From NCBI GenBank assembly GCA_003142355.1, contig PLMF01000209.1, positions 1 through 5,925 of the forward strand: DNA of 5,925 nucleotides. Reading direction: 5' to 3'. Below, in pieces: positions 1 through 5,317 of this stretch. Position 1 is the first letter of the stretch. Every line of letters begins with the position of its first letter. The notes under the pieces were generated by a model. That model saw only the letters and a program-made list of their open reading frames with translations. It was not told where the DNA came from and searched no databases. The stretch is from Bryobacterales bacterium. Its GTDB lineage: Bacteria > Acidobacteriota > Terriglobia > Bryobacterales > Bryobacteraceae. The position numbers and the translations under genes are program-made.

Positions 1-222
1 AAAGGCGGTGCTGAAGCCGGTGGCGGCGTCGAAGGCAATCGGCGTCGTCTCATAGGCAGTACCTGCCAAGCTTTCCGCGTTGTACACCACGCGGAGAACA
101 CTCCCCGCTTGCGCCGCGGCGCCGTTGAGCGTCAACCCGGACACACTGGAAAAATCGTTGTAGGTAAAGGTACCGGCAGTCGCCAGCCCTGCCGATAGCG
201 CAGCCAGGAGCAGAAATCGCAT
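1..222 (-). CDS. Secreted lectin-like protein, N-terminal part (runs off left edge)
   Basis: Read on the minus strand from ATG at 222-220, this frame stays open for 74 codons to the window edge. The start is supported by GGAGG at 232-228, five bases upstream. Residues 1-16 (MRFLLLAALSAGLATA) form a short Sec signal peptide with a likely cut after the ATA at 14-16. The mature chain begins GTFTYNDFSSVSGLTLNG and continues with a GSVLRVVYNAES stretch and a YETTPIAFDAATGFSTAF stretch. This F-x-Y-x-D-F-S/L-x-L-N-G/A-x-x-G-S-V-L-R pattern is how many bacterial legume-lectin-fold (L-type lectin) domains begin, often in proteins that end in a PEP-CTERM sorting tail. That tail, if present, lies outside the window. 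Sugar binding is inferred from the fold only. It is transcribed divergently from the regulator at 396. Confidence is high that it is a gene and moderate for the lectin fold. Confidence 0.75.
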   Translation of the reverse strand, partial: MRFLLLAALSAGLATAGTFTYNDFSSVSGLTLNGAAAQAGSVLRVVYNAESLAGTAYETTPIAFDAATGFSTAF

Positions 223-227
223 ATTGA

Positions 228-232
228 CCTCC
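228..232 (-). promoter_or_regulatory. Ribosome binding site of the lectin-like gene
   Basis: The minus strand reads GGAGG here, followed by five bases (TCAAT) and then ATG at 222. This strong Shine-Dalgarno match fixes the start of the truncated lectin-like gene. Confidence 0.75.
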
Positions 233-293
233 AGCCTTGATGAAATATCCGTTAGCAGAATCAACGGTAATGGATGACCGAGGAGAAAACCAG

Positions 294-320
294 TAGCAAG
301 GGGTAGTGCTACCATAGCAA
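294..320 (+). promoter_or_regulatory. Candidate operator: phased TAG repeats around a small palindrome
   Basis: TAGCAA occurs at 294-299 and 315-320, with TAGTG at 304-308 between them. The three TAG units are spaced 10 and 11 bases apart, about one DNA helical turn each. A 12-base inverted repeat, GGTAG-TG-CTACC, covers 302-313. A further TAGCA lies at 253, 41 bases upstream. OmpR/PhoB-type winged-helix proteins typically bind direct repeats with a 10-11 base period, and the gene starting at 396 appears to encode such a domain, so an autoregulatory site is plausible. The motifs are short and could arise by chance. Confidence 0.25.
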
Positions 321-380
321 CGCATGGCGTAAGTCACGGTCCCTGCTGGACTTGCATCCCGCGGAAAAAACGTGTAGCGT

Positions 381-385
381 GGAGG
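381..385 (+). promoter_or_regulatory. Ribosome binding site deciding a GTG start
   Basis: GGAGG lies ten bases before GTG at 396 but 25 bases before the next in-frame ATG at 411. An in-frame stop (TAG) at 375-377 prevents any longer start. The motif therefore favours GTG 396, though the spacing is at the long end of the normal range and ATG 411 cannot be excluded. Confidence 0.5.
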
Positions 386-395
386 CTTCCGAACT

Positions 396-2297
396 GTGGG
401 CGGTCGAAAAATGCCTGCACAACCAGATCCCGGCAGACAGGCGAAGGCGGAGAGAGCTGCAGAGATTCCGCATGATGCGGTGATCGAGGCACTCGACAGC
501 CTGGTGGCGAGCGCGGCGTTTGGCAAAGCCGAGCGGCCGTCCCGATTCCTGCGGCATCTGGTGGAAACAGCTCTCGGCGGAGAAGGCCATCTCCTAAAAG
601 AGAGCGTCCTGGGGGCGGAAGTGTTCGGCCGTCCTGCCTCCTGGGACCCTCGTCTGGACCCTGTCGTGAGGCAGGAAGCGGCACGGCTGCGGAAGCGGCT
701 GGCTCACTACTACGAAACCGGCGGAGCCGAGTCCGAGGTCCGGATTGAGTTGCCCGTCGGAAGCTACGTGCCCGTGTTTCGGCGGAAACCGGTGGAAATC
801 GACACCGCGCCGATTGAGACCGAACATGCGGGGGACGCTCCAGCCCGGCGACGGCGCGGGTGGGTGTATGCGGCAGCCGGAATCCTCTGTATTACCGGCG
901 CAGTCATTGCGTGGCGCGGCTTTTCTCAGCGCGAATCGCTGGCTTCCATCGTGGTCCTGCCCTTCACGGATTTGACCGGCGATCCAGCCAACCAGTACTT
1001 CTCCGACGGTCTGACCGACGAAATCACCGATTCACTGGCCCGAATCAAGACGTTGCGGGTGATGGCCCGATCCTCCGCCTTTCAGTTCAAAGGGAAGACG
1101 CTGGATGTTCGGGAAGTAGGCCGGTTGCTCGGCGTCACCAACGTACTCGAAGGCAGCGTCGAACGATCTGGCGACCGGGTCAAGATCATCGCTCATCTCG
1201 AGCGCACATCGGACGGGTCCCTGCTGTGGTCGAACACCTACGAACGAAAAGCTTCGGACCTGTTCGCGGTCCAGTCGGAACTGGCGGCGGGCATAGCTGG
1301 AGGTCTGAGGGTAGCGGCGAAGGTTCCAAAAGCCAGGCATGTCCCCAACGCCGAAGCGCACGATTTCGTAATGAAGGCGCGCTACGACACGCAACAGATG
1401 ACCACCGAGTCTTTGACGCGCGCCGAGACTGAGTTCCAGCACGCGATCGACCTGGACGGAGAGTACGGCACGGCGTACTTCGGCCTGGCCGTGGCGGAAT
1501 ACGATCAATTGGCGGCGACGGGGATCTCCTACCAGACGGAGGCGGAGCGCAAGAGCGCGGAACAGTTGTTCCATAAGGCACTGGAACTGGACCCCAGCTT
1601 GACGGACGCCCACGCCATGCTGGCAGCTCTAGCCATGCAATACGATTGGGATTGGGGCCGGGCCGAGCGGGAACTCCAATTAGCGGCTGCCGGTCCCGCC
1701 AGCGCAACGGCGGAGACCTACTACGCATTTCTGCTGATCTTTCGCGGCCGTTTTTCGGAAGCGGAGCAGCACATCGAGCGCGCGCTTGACCGGGATGCTT
1801 TCTCTACTTCGACGCGGATGAATGTGGCTCTGGATCGGAACCTGGAGGGACGTTTCGCGGCATCTCGCGAGATCTCTCAACAGATAGCCGCCGAATACCC
1901 AAAGATGATCGGGCCCCAGGGCATGATTGGACTGACTTACATCGAGGAAGGCCATCCGGAACTGGCTTTGCCGATCCTTCGACAACTGAGACAACGTTAC
2001 CCGCAGGCCCAGGTTTTCGAGGCGATGGCGTGCGCCCGAGCCGGCGGCCGGGAGGAGGCACTGCGTCTGATTCGTCCCTTCGAGGAAAAGTACCCGGATT
2101 CCGGCGTTGCCATGCAGTGGTTCGCGTTGGTGTATGCGTTCCTGGGCGATGAACCGAACACCGTGAAATGGTTGGAGCGGTCGGCGGACCGGCACGAATT
2201 TCAGGCCCTCAATCTGGCGGTTCATCCCGTCTACGCGCCCATGCGGAATTCCCCCGGATTTCGCGCGCTCGAGAGGCGCATGGGACTGAATCGGTAG
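396..2297 (+). CDS. ToxR/CadC-like membrane regulator: winged helix, TM helix, TolB-like domain, TPRs
   Basis: The protein has 633 residues from GTG 396, or 628 from ATG 411. Residues 48-128 look like a divergent OmpR/PhoB winged helix: a FLRHLVE helix, an LKESVLGAEVFG helix, a VVRQEAARLRKRLAHYY recognition-type helix, and a wing strand pair ending ELPVGSYVPVF, which corresponds to the usual GVGYRF ending. RRRR at 151-154 precedes one hydrophobic helix at about 155-174, which places the N-terminus in the cytoplasm. Residues 184-304 form a TolB-like/FlgO-like domain (SIVVLPFTDLTGD, FSDGLTDEITDSLAR, LGVTNVLEGSV, SDLFAVQSELA). TPR-type helix pairs follow at about 343-376, 385-418 and 440-472, with more degenerate ones up to about 595. 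The C-terminus HPVYAPMRNSPGFRALERRMGL is typical of this class. The likely role is a one-component regulator that senses outside the cytoplasm and acts on DNA directly. The ligand and targets are unknown. DNA binding is inferred from weak similarity; a purely structural role is the alternative. Confidence 0.8.
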   Translation: MGGRKMPAQPDPGRQAKAERAAEIPHDAVIEALDSLVASAAFGKAERPSRFLRHLVETALGGEGHLLKESVLGAEVFGRPASWDPRLDPVVRQEAARLRKRLAHYYETGGAESEVRIELPVGSYVPVFRRKPVEIDTAPIETEHAGDAPARRRRGWVYAAAGILCITGAVIAWRGFSQRESLASIVVLPFTDLTGDPANQYFSDGLTDEITDSLARIKTLRVMARSSAFQFKGKTLDVREVGRLLGVTNVLEGSVERSGDRVKIIAHLERTSDGSLLWSNTYERKASDLFAVQSELAAGIAGGLRVAAKVPKARHVPNAEAHDFVMKARYDTQQMTTESLTRAETEFQHAIDLDGEYGTAYFGLAVAEYDQLAATGISYQTEAERKSAEQLFHKALELDPSLTDAHAMLAALAMQYDWDWGRAERELQLAAAGPASATAETYYAFLLIFRGRFSEAEQHIERALDRDAFSTSTRMNVALDRNLEGRFAASREISQQIAAEYPKMIGPQGMIGLTYIEEGHPELALPILRQLRQRYPQAQVFEAMACARAGGREEALRLIRPFEEKYPDSGVAMQWFALVYAFLGDEPNTVKWLERSADRHEFQALNLAVHPVYAPMRNSPGFRALERRMGLNR

Positions 2298-2360
2298 CGC
2301 ATCTCGTGCCGGACCGCGGCGGTGTCAGGGGAATCGCCAAAACCTGCTACAACAGAGAAC

Positions 2361-3671
2361 ATGGCACAAGATTCCACTCGCCGCCGCGACTTTCTTAAAG
2401 TCGCGGGCTGCGCCGCGTTGACCTCGTCGTTGTTCACCGGCAACATCAAAGGCGCCAACGACAAAGTGAACGTGGCGTTCATCGGAGTGGGCCGGATGGG
2501 CTCGGGCAATGTCGGGTACGCCGCGAAAGTCCCGGGCTTCGAGATCGTGGCGGTTTGCGATGTCTACCAACCGGCGCTGGAGCGCGCCGAGGCGCAGGCC
2601 AAACGGCTGGGCTTTGCCGGAGTCAAGGCCCACAAAGATTTCCGCGAAATCCTGGCCGACCGCTCCATCGACGCCGTGTGCATCTCCGCACCGGACCACT
2701 GGCACGCCTACATGACGGTGGAAGCCTGCAAGGCCGGCAAAGACGTCTACGTCGAGAAACCTTCCTTCGTGTACGTGGAAGAGGGCGTCAAAATGGTGGA
2801 GGCGGCGCGCAAATACAAGCGCGTCGTGCAGGCCGGCACCATGCAGCGCTCGGGCGCGTTTTTTCAGAAGGCGCGCGAGATCGTCAAGAGCGGTGCTCTG
2901 GGCGAGATCAGCTTCTGCCGCACGTTTCAGGCCGACTTGGCCAAGAAAGAAGGTTGGGGCCATCCGCCGGATTCCGATCCGCCGCCGGGCCTGGACTGGG
3001 ATCTGTGGCTCGGACCGGCGCCCAAGCGGCCCTTCAATGCCAACCGCTGGGGCGTGGCCGAGGGCCGCTGGTCCACGTTCCGCTACTTCTGGGATTACGC
3101 CGGCGGCGCCATGACGGATTGGGGCGTGCATTTGCTCGACATCGTCCAGTTTGCCTTCGATGAGGCCATGCCGGTTTCCGTCGCCGCGCAGGGCGGCAAG
3201 TTCTACGTCGACGATGACGTGGAGACGCCCGACACCATGCTGGCAACGTACCGCTATCCCGGGTTTATCGCGTCGTACGAAAGCCGCACGGTGAATCCCT
3301 GCCCGGTTTACGGCGACACCTACGGCACGGCGTTCCACGGAACGAAAGCCACTCTGATGGTGAACCGCGGGGGCTATACGATGCTCTCCAACGAAAAGGG
3401 CGCGCATCCGGTGGAGGAGCACAACAAGGAAATGGCCGACATGAACGTGCCCCACTGGAAGAACTTTCTGGAGTGCATACGCACGCGCGTCAAACCCATC
3501 GCCGAAATCGAAACCTGCGTGCGCTCCACGGCCAGTTGCGTCCTCGCCAACCTCGCCATGCGGCACGGCATGACGCTGGATTGGGACGACAAGGCGTTCA
3601 CCGTGAAACAGCACGACGCCAAACAGTATTTGAAGGCCAAGTACCGATCACCCTGGAAACTGGAGGTCTAA
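2361..3671 (+). CDS. Tat-exported Gfo/Idh/MocA-family NAD(P)-dependent oxidoreductase
   Basis: The 436-residue protein begins with a twin-arginine signal, RRRDFLK at residues 7-13, then a short hydrophobic stretch to about residue 28. The Rossmann domain follows: beta1 and the GxGxxG loop at 38-47 (FIGVGRMG; G42, G44, G47), and D67 at the end of beta2 (VAVCDVY), which suits NAD. PDHWHAYMTVEACKAGKDVYVEKP at 111-134 contains the family EKP motif with catalytic K133. The second domain includes GGAMTDWGVHLLDIVQ at 248-263, with D253 and H257 in the usual active-site position. Such enzymes oxidise or reduce a sugar, inositol or glycoside hydroxyl; the substrate cannot be read from sequence. ATG 2361 was chosen because it puts the twin arginines near the N-terminus. 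GTG 2322 is in frame and would add 13 residues. Both starts have poor ribosome sites (only AGAGA at 2354-2358). The gene ends five bases before the GH27 start, so the two are probably co-transcribed. The cofactor would have to be bound and exported with the folded protein, as in periplasmic glucose-fructose oxidoreductase. Confidence 0.88.
   Translation: MAQDSTRRRDFLKVAGCAALTSSLFTGNIKGANDKVNVAFIGVGRMGSGNVGYAAKVPGFEIVAVCDVYQPALERAEAQAKRLGFAGVKAHKDFREILADRSIDAVCISAPDHWHAYMTVEACKAGKDVYVEKPSFVYVEEGVKMVEAARKYKRVVQAGTMQRSGAFFQKAREIVKSGALGEISFCRTFQADLAKKEGWGHPPDSDPPPGLDWDLWLGPAPKRPFNANRWGVAEGRWSTFRYFWDYAGGAMTDWGVHLLDIVQFAFDEAMPVSVAAQGGKFYVDDDVETPDTMLATYRYPGFIASYESRTVNPCPVYGDTYGTAFHGTKATLMVNRGGYTMLSNEKGAHPVEEHNKEMADMNVPHWKNFLECIRTRVKPIAEIETCVRSTASCVLANLAMRHGMTLDWDDKAFTVKQHDAKQYLKAKYRSPWKLEV
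3662..3666 (+). promoter_or_regulatory. Ribosome binding site of the GH27 gene, inside the end of the preceding gene
   Basis: GGAGG overlaps the last codons of the oxidoreductase and lies ten bases before ATG 3677. It decides the start. The same frame is open upstream as far as an ATG at 3473, but that extension overlaps the oxidoreductase out of frame, is arginine- and histidine-rich, and would bury the signal peptide. The position suggests translational coupling. Confidence 0.75.
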
Positions 3672-3676
3672 TCGCT

Positions 3677-5203
3677 ATGAGATGGTTCCGTTTATGCGCC
3701 GCCTTGCTGGCCGGATTGGCGCTGGCGAGCGCGCAAAGCCCTACGGGGAAGTGGATTGCGAAGTTCTCGTCGGACGACGAGGCGCGCGAAATCGTTCTGG
3801 CATTGAACGTGGAGAGCGGCGGCAAGGTAACCGGGTACGTGCTGGCGCCGCAATATGAGGACCGCATCGTCGAGGGCACGGCCAGCGGCGCCCAGGTTAC
3901 ATTCGTGGCCGAGCGCGAGGCCAATAACAACACCAAGCGCCGCAGCAACTACAGCGCGGTGCTGGAGGGCGGCAAGCTCAAGCTGACCATGCCCACTGGC
4001 GGCAACCGCCCGCCGCAAGTGATCGAGTTCACGCGCACGTCGGCCGAGGCGCCGGCGCCGCTGCCGCCCCCGCCGCCCAAGATTGCGCTCGCGGCGCCGG
4101 CCGCCGTGCGCGATAACGGGCTGGCCAGGACCCCGCCCATGGGATGGAACAGTTGGAACAAGTTTCGCGGCCAGGTGAACGACAAAGTGGTGCGCGAGAT
4201 CGCCGACGCCATGGCGAAGAACGGCATGAAAGACGCCGGCTACCTGTACGTCAACATCGACGACACCTGGGAAAGCGCGCGCGATCAACAGGGCAATATC
4301 GGCACCAATTCGAAGTTTCCCGACATGAAAGCCCTGGCGGATTACGTCCACGGCAAAGGGCTGAAGCTGGGGATCTACTCGTCGCCCGGTCCCAAGACCT
4401 GCGCCGGGTATGAGGGCAGTTTCCAGCACGAGGCGCAGGACGCCAAGACCTTCGCCCGGTGGGGCATCGATTACCTGAAGTACGACTGGTGCAGCGCCGC
4501 GCGCCCGTACGCGCCCGACTCCGACACCATGCAGGCCGCCTATGCCAAGATGGGCGAAGCGCTGCTGGCTTCGGGACGGGCGATCGTCTACAGCCTGTGC
4601 CAGTACGGCATGCACGACGTAGGCGAATGGGGCGCCAAGGTGAGCGGCAACCTGTGGCGGACCACGGGGGACATCAGCGACAACTGGAAATCCATGTCGA
4701 ATATCGGGTTCGACCAGCAACCCGGCCGCGAGAAGTACGCCGCCCCCGGACACTGGAACGATCCCGACATGCTGGAAATCGGCAACGGCGGCATGAGCGA
4801 CACGGAATACCGCACGCACATGAGCCTGTGGTGCCTGCTGGCCGCGCCGCTGCTGTCGGGCAACGACCTGCGCGACATGAAGCCCGGCATCCTGGAGATT
4901 CTCACCAATAAGGAAGCGATCGCCATCGACCAGGACAAACTGGGCAAGCAGGGCGTTCGCGTGGCCAAGAACGGCGATCTCGAAGTGTGGGCGCGGCCCC
5001 TGGCGGATGGCGGCCACGCGGTGGGGCTATTCAACCGCGGCGACGCCGCCGCCAAGGCGACGGCCACGTTTAGCGACATCGGAATCGAGGGCGCGCACGC
5101 CGTCAGAGACCTGTGGGAGCACGCGGACAAGGGCACCGTTGCAGACAGCTACACCGCGGAAGTGCCGTCGCACGGCGTGGTGCTGATCAAGATCGCGAAG
5201 TAG
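3677..5203 (+). CDS. Secreted GH27 alpha-galactosidase with N-terminal beta-rich domain
   Basis: The protein has 508 residues. Residues 1-19 (MRWFRLCAALLAGLALASA) are a Sec signal peptide with an ASA cut site. Residues 20-121 form a predicted small beta domain (GKWIAKF, KVTGYVLAPQ, QVTFVAERE, GKLKLTMP). A proline/alanine linker follows at about 123-148. The GH27 (beta/alpha)8 barrel starts at RTPPMGWNSWNKF (151-163). VNIDDTW (192-198) supplies the substrate-binding Asp pair D195/D196. YLKYDWC (266-272) holds the nucleophile D270. WRTTGDISDNW (327-337) holds the acid/base D332. WNDPDMLEIGN (360-370) is conserved. C242 and C272 match a conserved barrel disulfide. A C-terminal beta-sandwich covers about 420-508. 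The retaining mechanism would release terminal alpha-galactose from oligosaccharides or polysaccharides. The retained Asp pair argues against the GH27 beta-L-arabinopyranosidases. Alpha-N-acetylgalactosaminidase activity is less likely but not excluded. The CQYG sequence at 308-311 departs from the common CEWG. The gene is probably in an operon with the upstream oxidoreductase. Confidence 0.92.
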   Translation: MRWFRLCAALLAGLALASAQSPTGKWIAKFSSDDEAREIVLALNVESGGKVTGYVLAPQYEDRIVEGTASGAQVTFVAEREANNNTKRRSNYSAVLEGGKLKLTMPTGGNRPPQVIEFTRTSAEAPAPLPPPPPKIALAAPAAVRDNGLARTPPMGWNSWNKFRGQVNDKVVREIADAMAKNGMKDAGYLYVNIDDTWESARDQQGNIGTNSKFPDMKALADYVHGKGLKLGIYSSPGPKTCAGYEGSFQHEAQDAKTFARWGIDYLKYDWCSAARPYAPDSDTMQAAYAKMGEALLASGRAIVYSLCQYGMHDVGEWGAKVSGNLWRTTGDISDNWKSMSNIGFDQQPGREKYAAPGHWNDPDMLEIGNGGMSDTEYRTHMSLWCLLAAPLLSGNDLRDMKPGILEILTNKEAIAIDQDKLGKQGVRVAKNGDLEVWARPLADGGHAVGLFNRGDAAAKATATFSDIGIEGAHAVRDLWEHADKGTVADSYTAEVPSHGVVLIKIAK

Positions 5204-5210
5204 GCGTGGC

Positions 5211-5228
5211 GCACGCACTCTTGCGTGC
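5211..5228 (+). other. Hairpin 1 of the intergenic element
   Basis: GCACGCA (5211-5217) pairs perfectly with TGCGTGC (5222-5228) around a CTCT loop. A competing smaller hairpin, GCGTG (5204-5208) with CACGC (5212-5216), would exclude it. It lies eight bases after the GH27 stop codon. Confidence 0.6.
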
Positions 5229-5229
5229 C

Positions 5230-5251
5230 GCGTCCCCACTCATGGGGACGC
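5230..5251 (+). terminator. Hairpin 2, possible terminator for the GH27 transcript
   Basis: GCGTCCCC (5230-5237) and GGGGACGC (5244-5251) form a perfect 8-base-pair, GC-rich stem around the loop ACTCAT. The plus strand then reads TTGGTTGG, which has half T and no real T-tract. It could pause polymerase or protect the mRNA 3' end, but it is a weak match to an intrinsic terminator. Confidence 0.4.
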
Positions 5252-5272
5252 TTGGTTGGCGGGGCACAAAGA

Positions 5273-5294
5273 GTCTCCGCATGAGTGCGGAGAC
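5273..5294 (-). terminator. Hairpin 3, possible terminator for the terC-family transcript
   Basis: GTCTCCGC (5273-5280) and GCGGAGAC (5287-5294) form a perfect 8-base-pair stem. On the minus strand the loop is ACTCAT, as in hairpin 2, and the stem is followed by TCTTTGTG (5272-5265). This is a modestly T-rich tail and a better terminator candidate than hairpin 2. It lies 23 bases beyond the terC-family stop codon. Confidence 0.45.
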
Positions 5295-5295
5295 G

Positions 5296-5312
5296 GCAGC
5301 CTGAGAGGCTGC
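5296..5312 (-). other. Hairpin 4 of the intergenic element
   Basis: GCAGCC (5296-5301) pairs with GGCTGC (5307-5312) around a TGAGA loop (TCTCA on the minus strand). It is the counterpart of hairpin 1 in the second unit and starts five bases after the terC-family stop codon on the minus strand. Confidence 0.55.
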
Positions 5313-5317
5313 GCCAC

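Larger units (their letters stand above)
223..395. promoter_or_regulatory. Divergent intergenic region
   Basis: These 173 bases separate two genes read in opposite directions, so they should hold both promoters. I see no convincing -35/-10 pair for either gene. The best plus-strand candidate is TTGCAT (352-357), 17 bases, TAGCGT (375-380), with only 3/6 matches in each box. Several short symmetric motifs are present: CCGTT/AACGG arms at 249-253 and 263-267, and GGTAG/CTACC arms at 302-306 and 309-313 with a two-base centre. A TAG-based motif recurs at 294, 304 and 315, as described in its own entry. No small open frame or RNA gene is evident. Confidence 0.5.
5206..5317. repeat. Palindromic two-unit intergenic element (REP/BIME-like or 3'-end element)
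   Basis: This block fills the 114 bases between the two convergent stop codons. The outer 8 bases are perfect inverted repeats (GTGGCGCA at 5206-5213, TGCGCCAC at 5310-5317). The left half (5206-5251) and the reverse complement of the right half (5317-5273) align as two copies of one unit. Each has the conserved 8-mer, a small hairpin with a CTCT or TCTCA loop, then an 8-base-pair hairpin with the identical loop ACTCAT. Stem bases of the larger hairpin differ between copies but stay fully paired. A 21-base spacer (5252-5272) joins the halves. I see no flanking target-site duplication and no second copy in the window. Paired inverted hairpin units resemble REP/BIME elements; I cannot assign a named family. 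Confidence 0.7.

Noticed and set aside
50..526. 158-codon minus-strand frame across the left intergenic region
   Set aside because: It overlaps the better-supported lectin-like gene in another frame, spans the divergent promoter region and the regulator's 5' end, and carries no recognisable motif.
2322..2360. GTG 2322 as the oxidoreductase start
   Set aside because: It has no clear ribosome site and would push the twin-arginine motif to about residue 20. It is kept only as an alternative.
2298..2360. Terminator between the regulator and oxidoreductase genes
   Set aside because: No stable stem with a T-rich tail is visible; there is only the short CCGCGG palindrome. Read-through is possible, so the operon question stays open.
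2400..2411. VAGC lipobox in the oxidoreductase signal peptide (residues 14-17)
   Set aside because: The cysteine follows the twin-arginine motif by only a few residues, leaving no hydrophobic core before it, so lipoprotein processing is unlikely.
2325..3614. 429-codon open frame on the minus strand across the oxidoreductase gene
   Set aside because: Its translation shows no family motifs and is rich in Arg, His, Ala and Gly. It runs antisense to a clearly conserved gene in GC-rich DNA, where long shadow frames are expected.
2361..3671. GH109 alpha-N-acetylgalactosaminidase instead of an oxidoreductase
   Set aside because: GH109 enzymes are Tat-exported members of the same superfamily, but the active-site stretch here is the general TDWGVHLLD form and I do not see the THGLGP-type signature that I associate with GH109.
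3473..3676. 68-residue upstream extension of the GH27 frame
   Set aside because: It overlaps the oxidoreductase C-terminus out of frame and would place the signal peptide internally. GGAGG at 3662-3666 supports ATG 3677.
3692..5017. 441-codon open frame on the minus strand across the GH27 gene
   Set aside because: It is antisense to an intact, motif-complete GH27 enzyme, has no recognisable domain and has no ribosome site of note. It is a composition shadow.
5206..5317. CRISPR array or insertion sequence
   Set aside because: There are only two inverted units with no direct repeats or spacers, no transposase and no visible target-site duplication. A REP/BIME-like or 3'-end element fits better.
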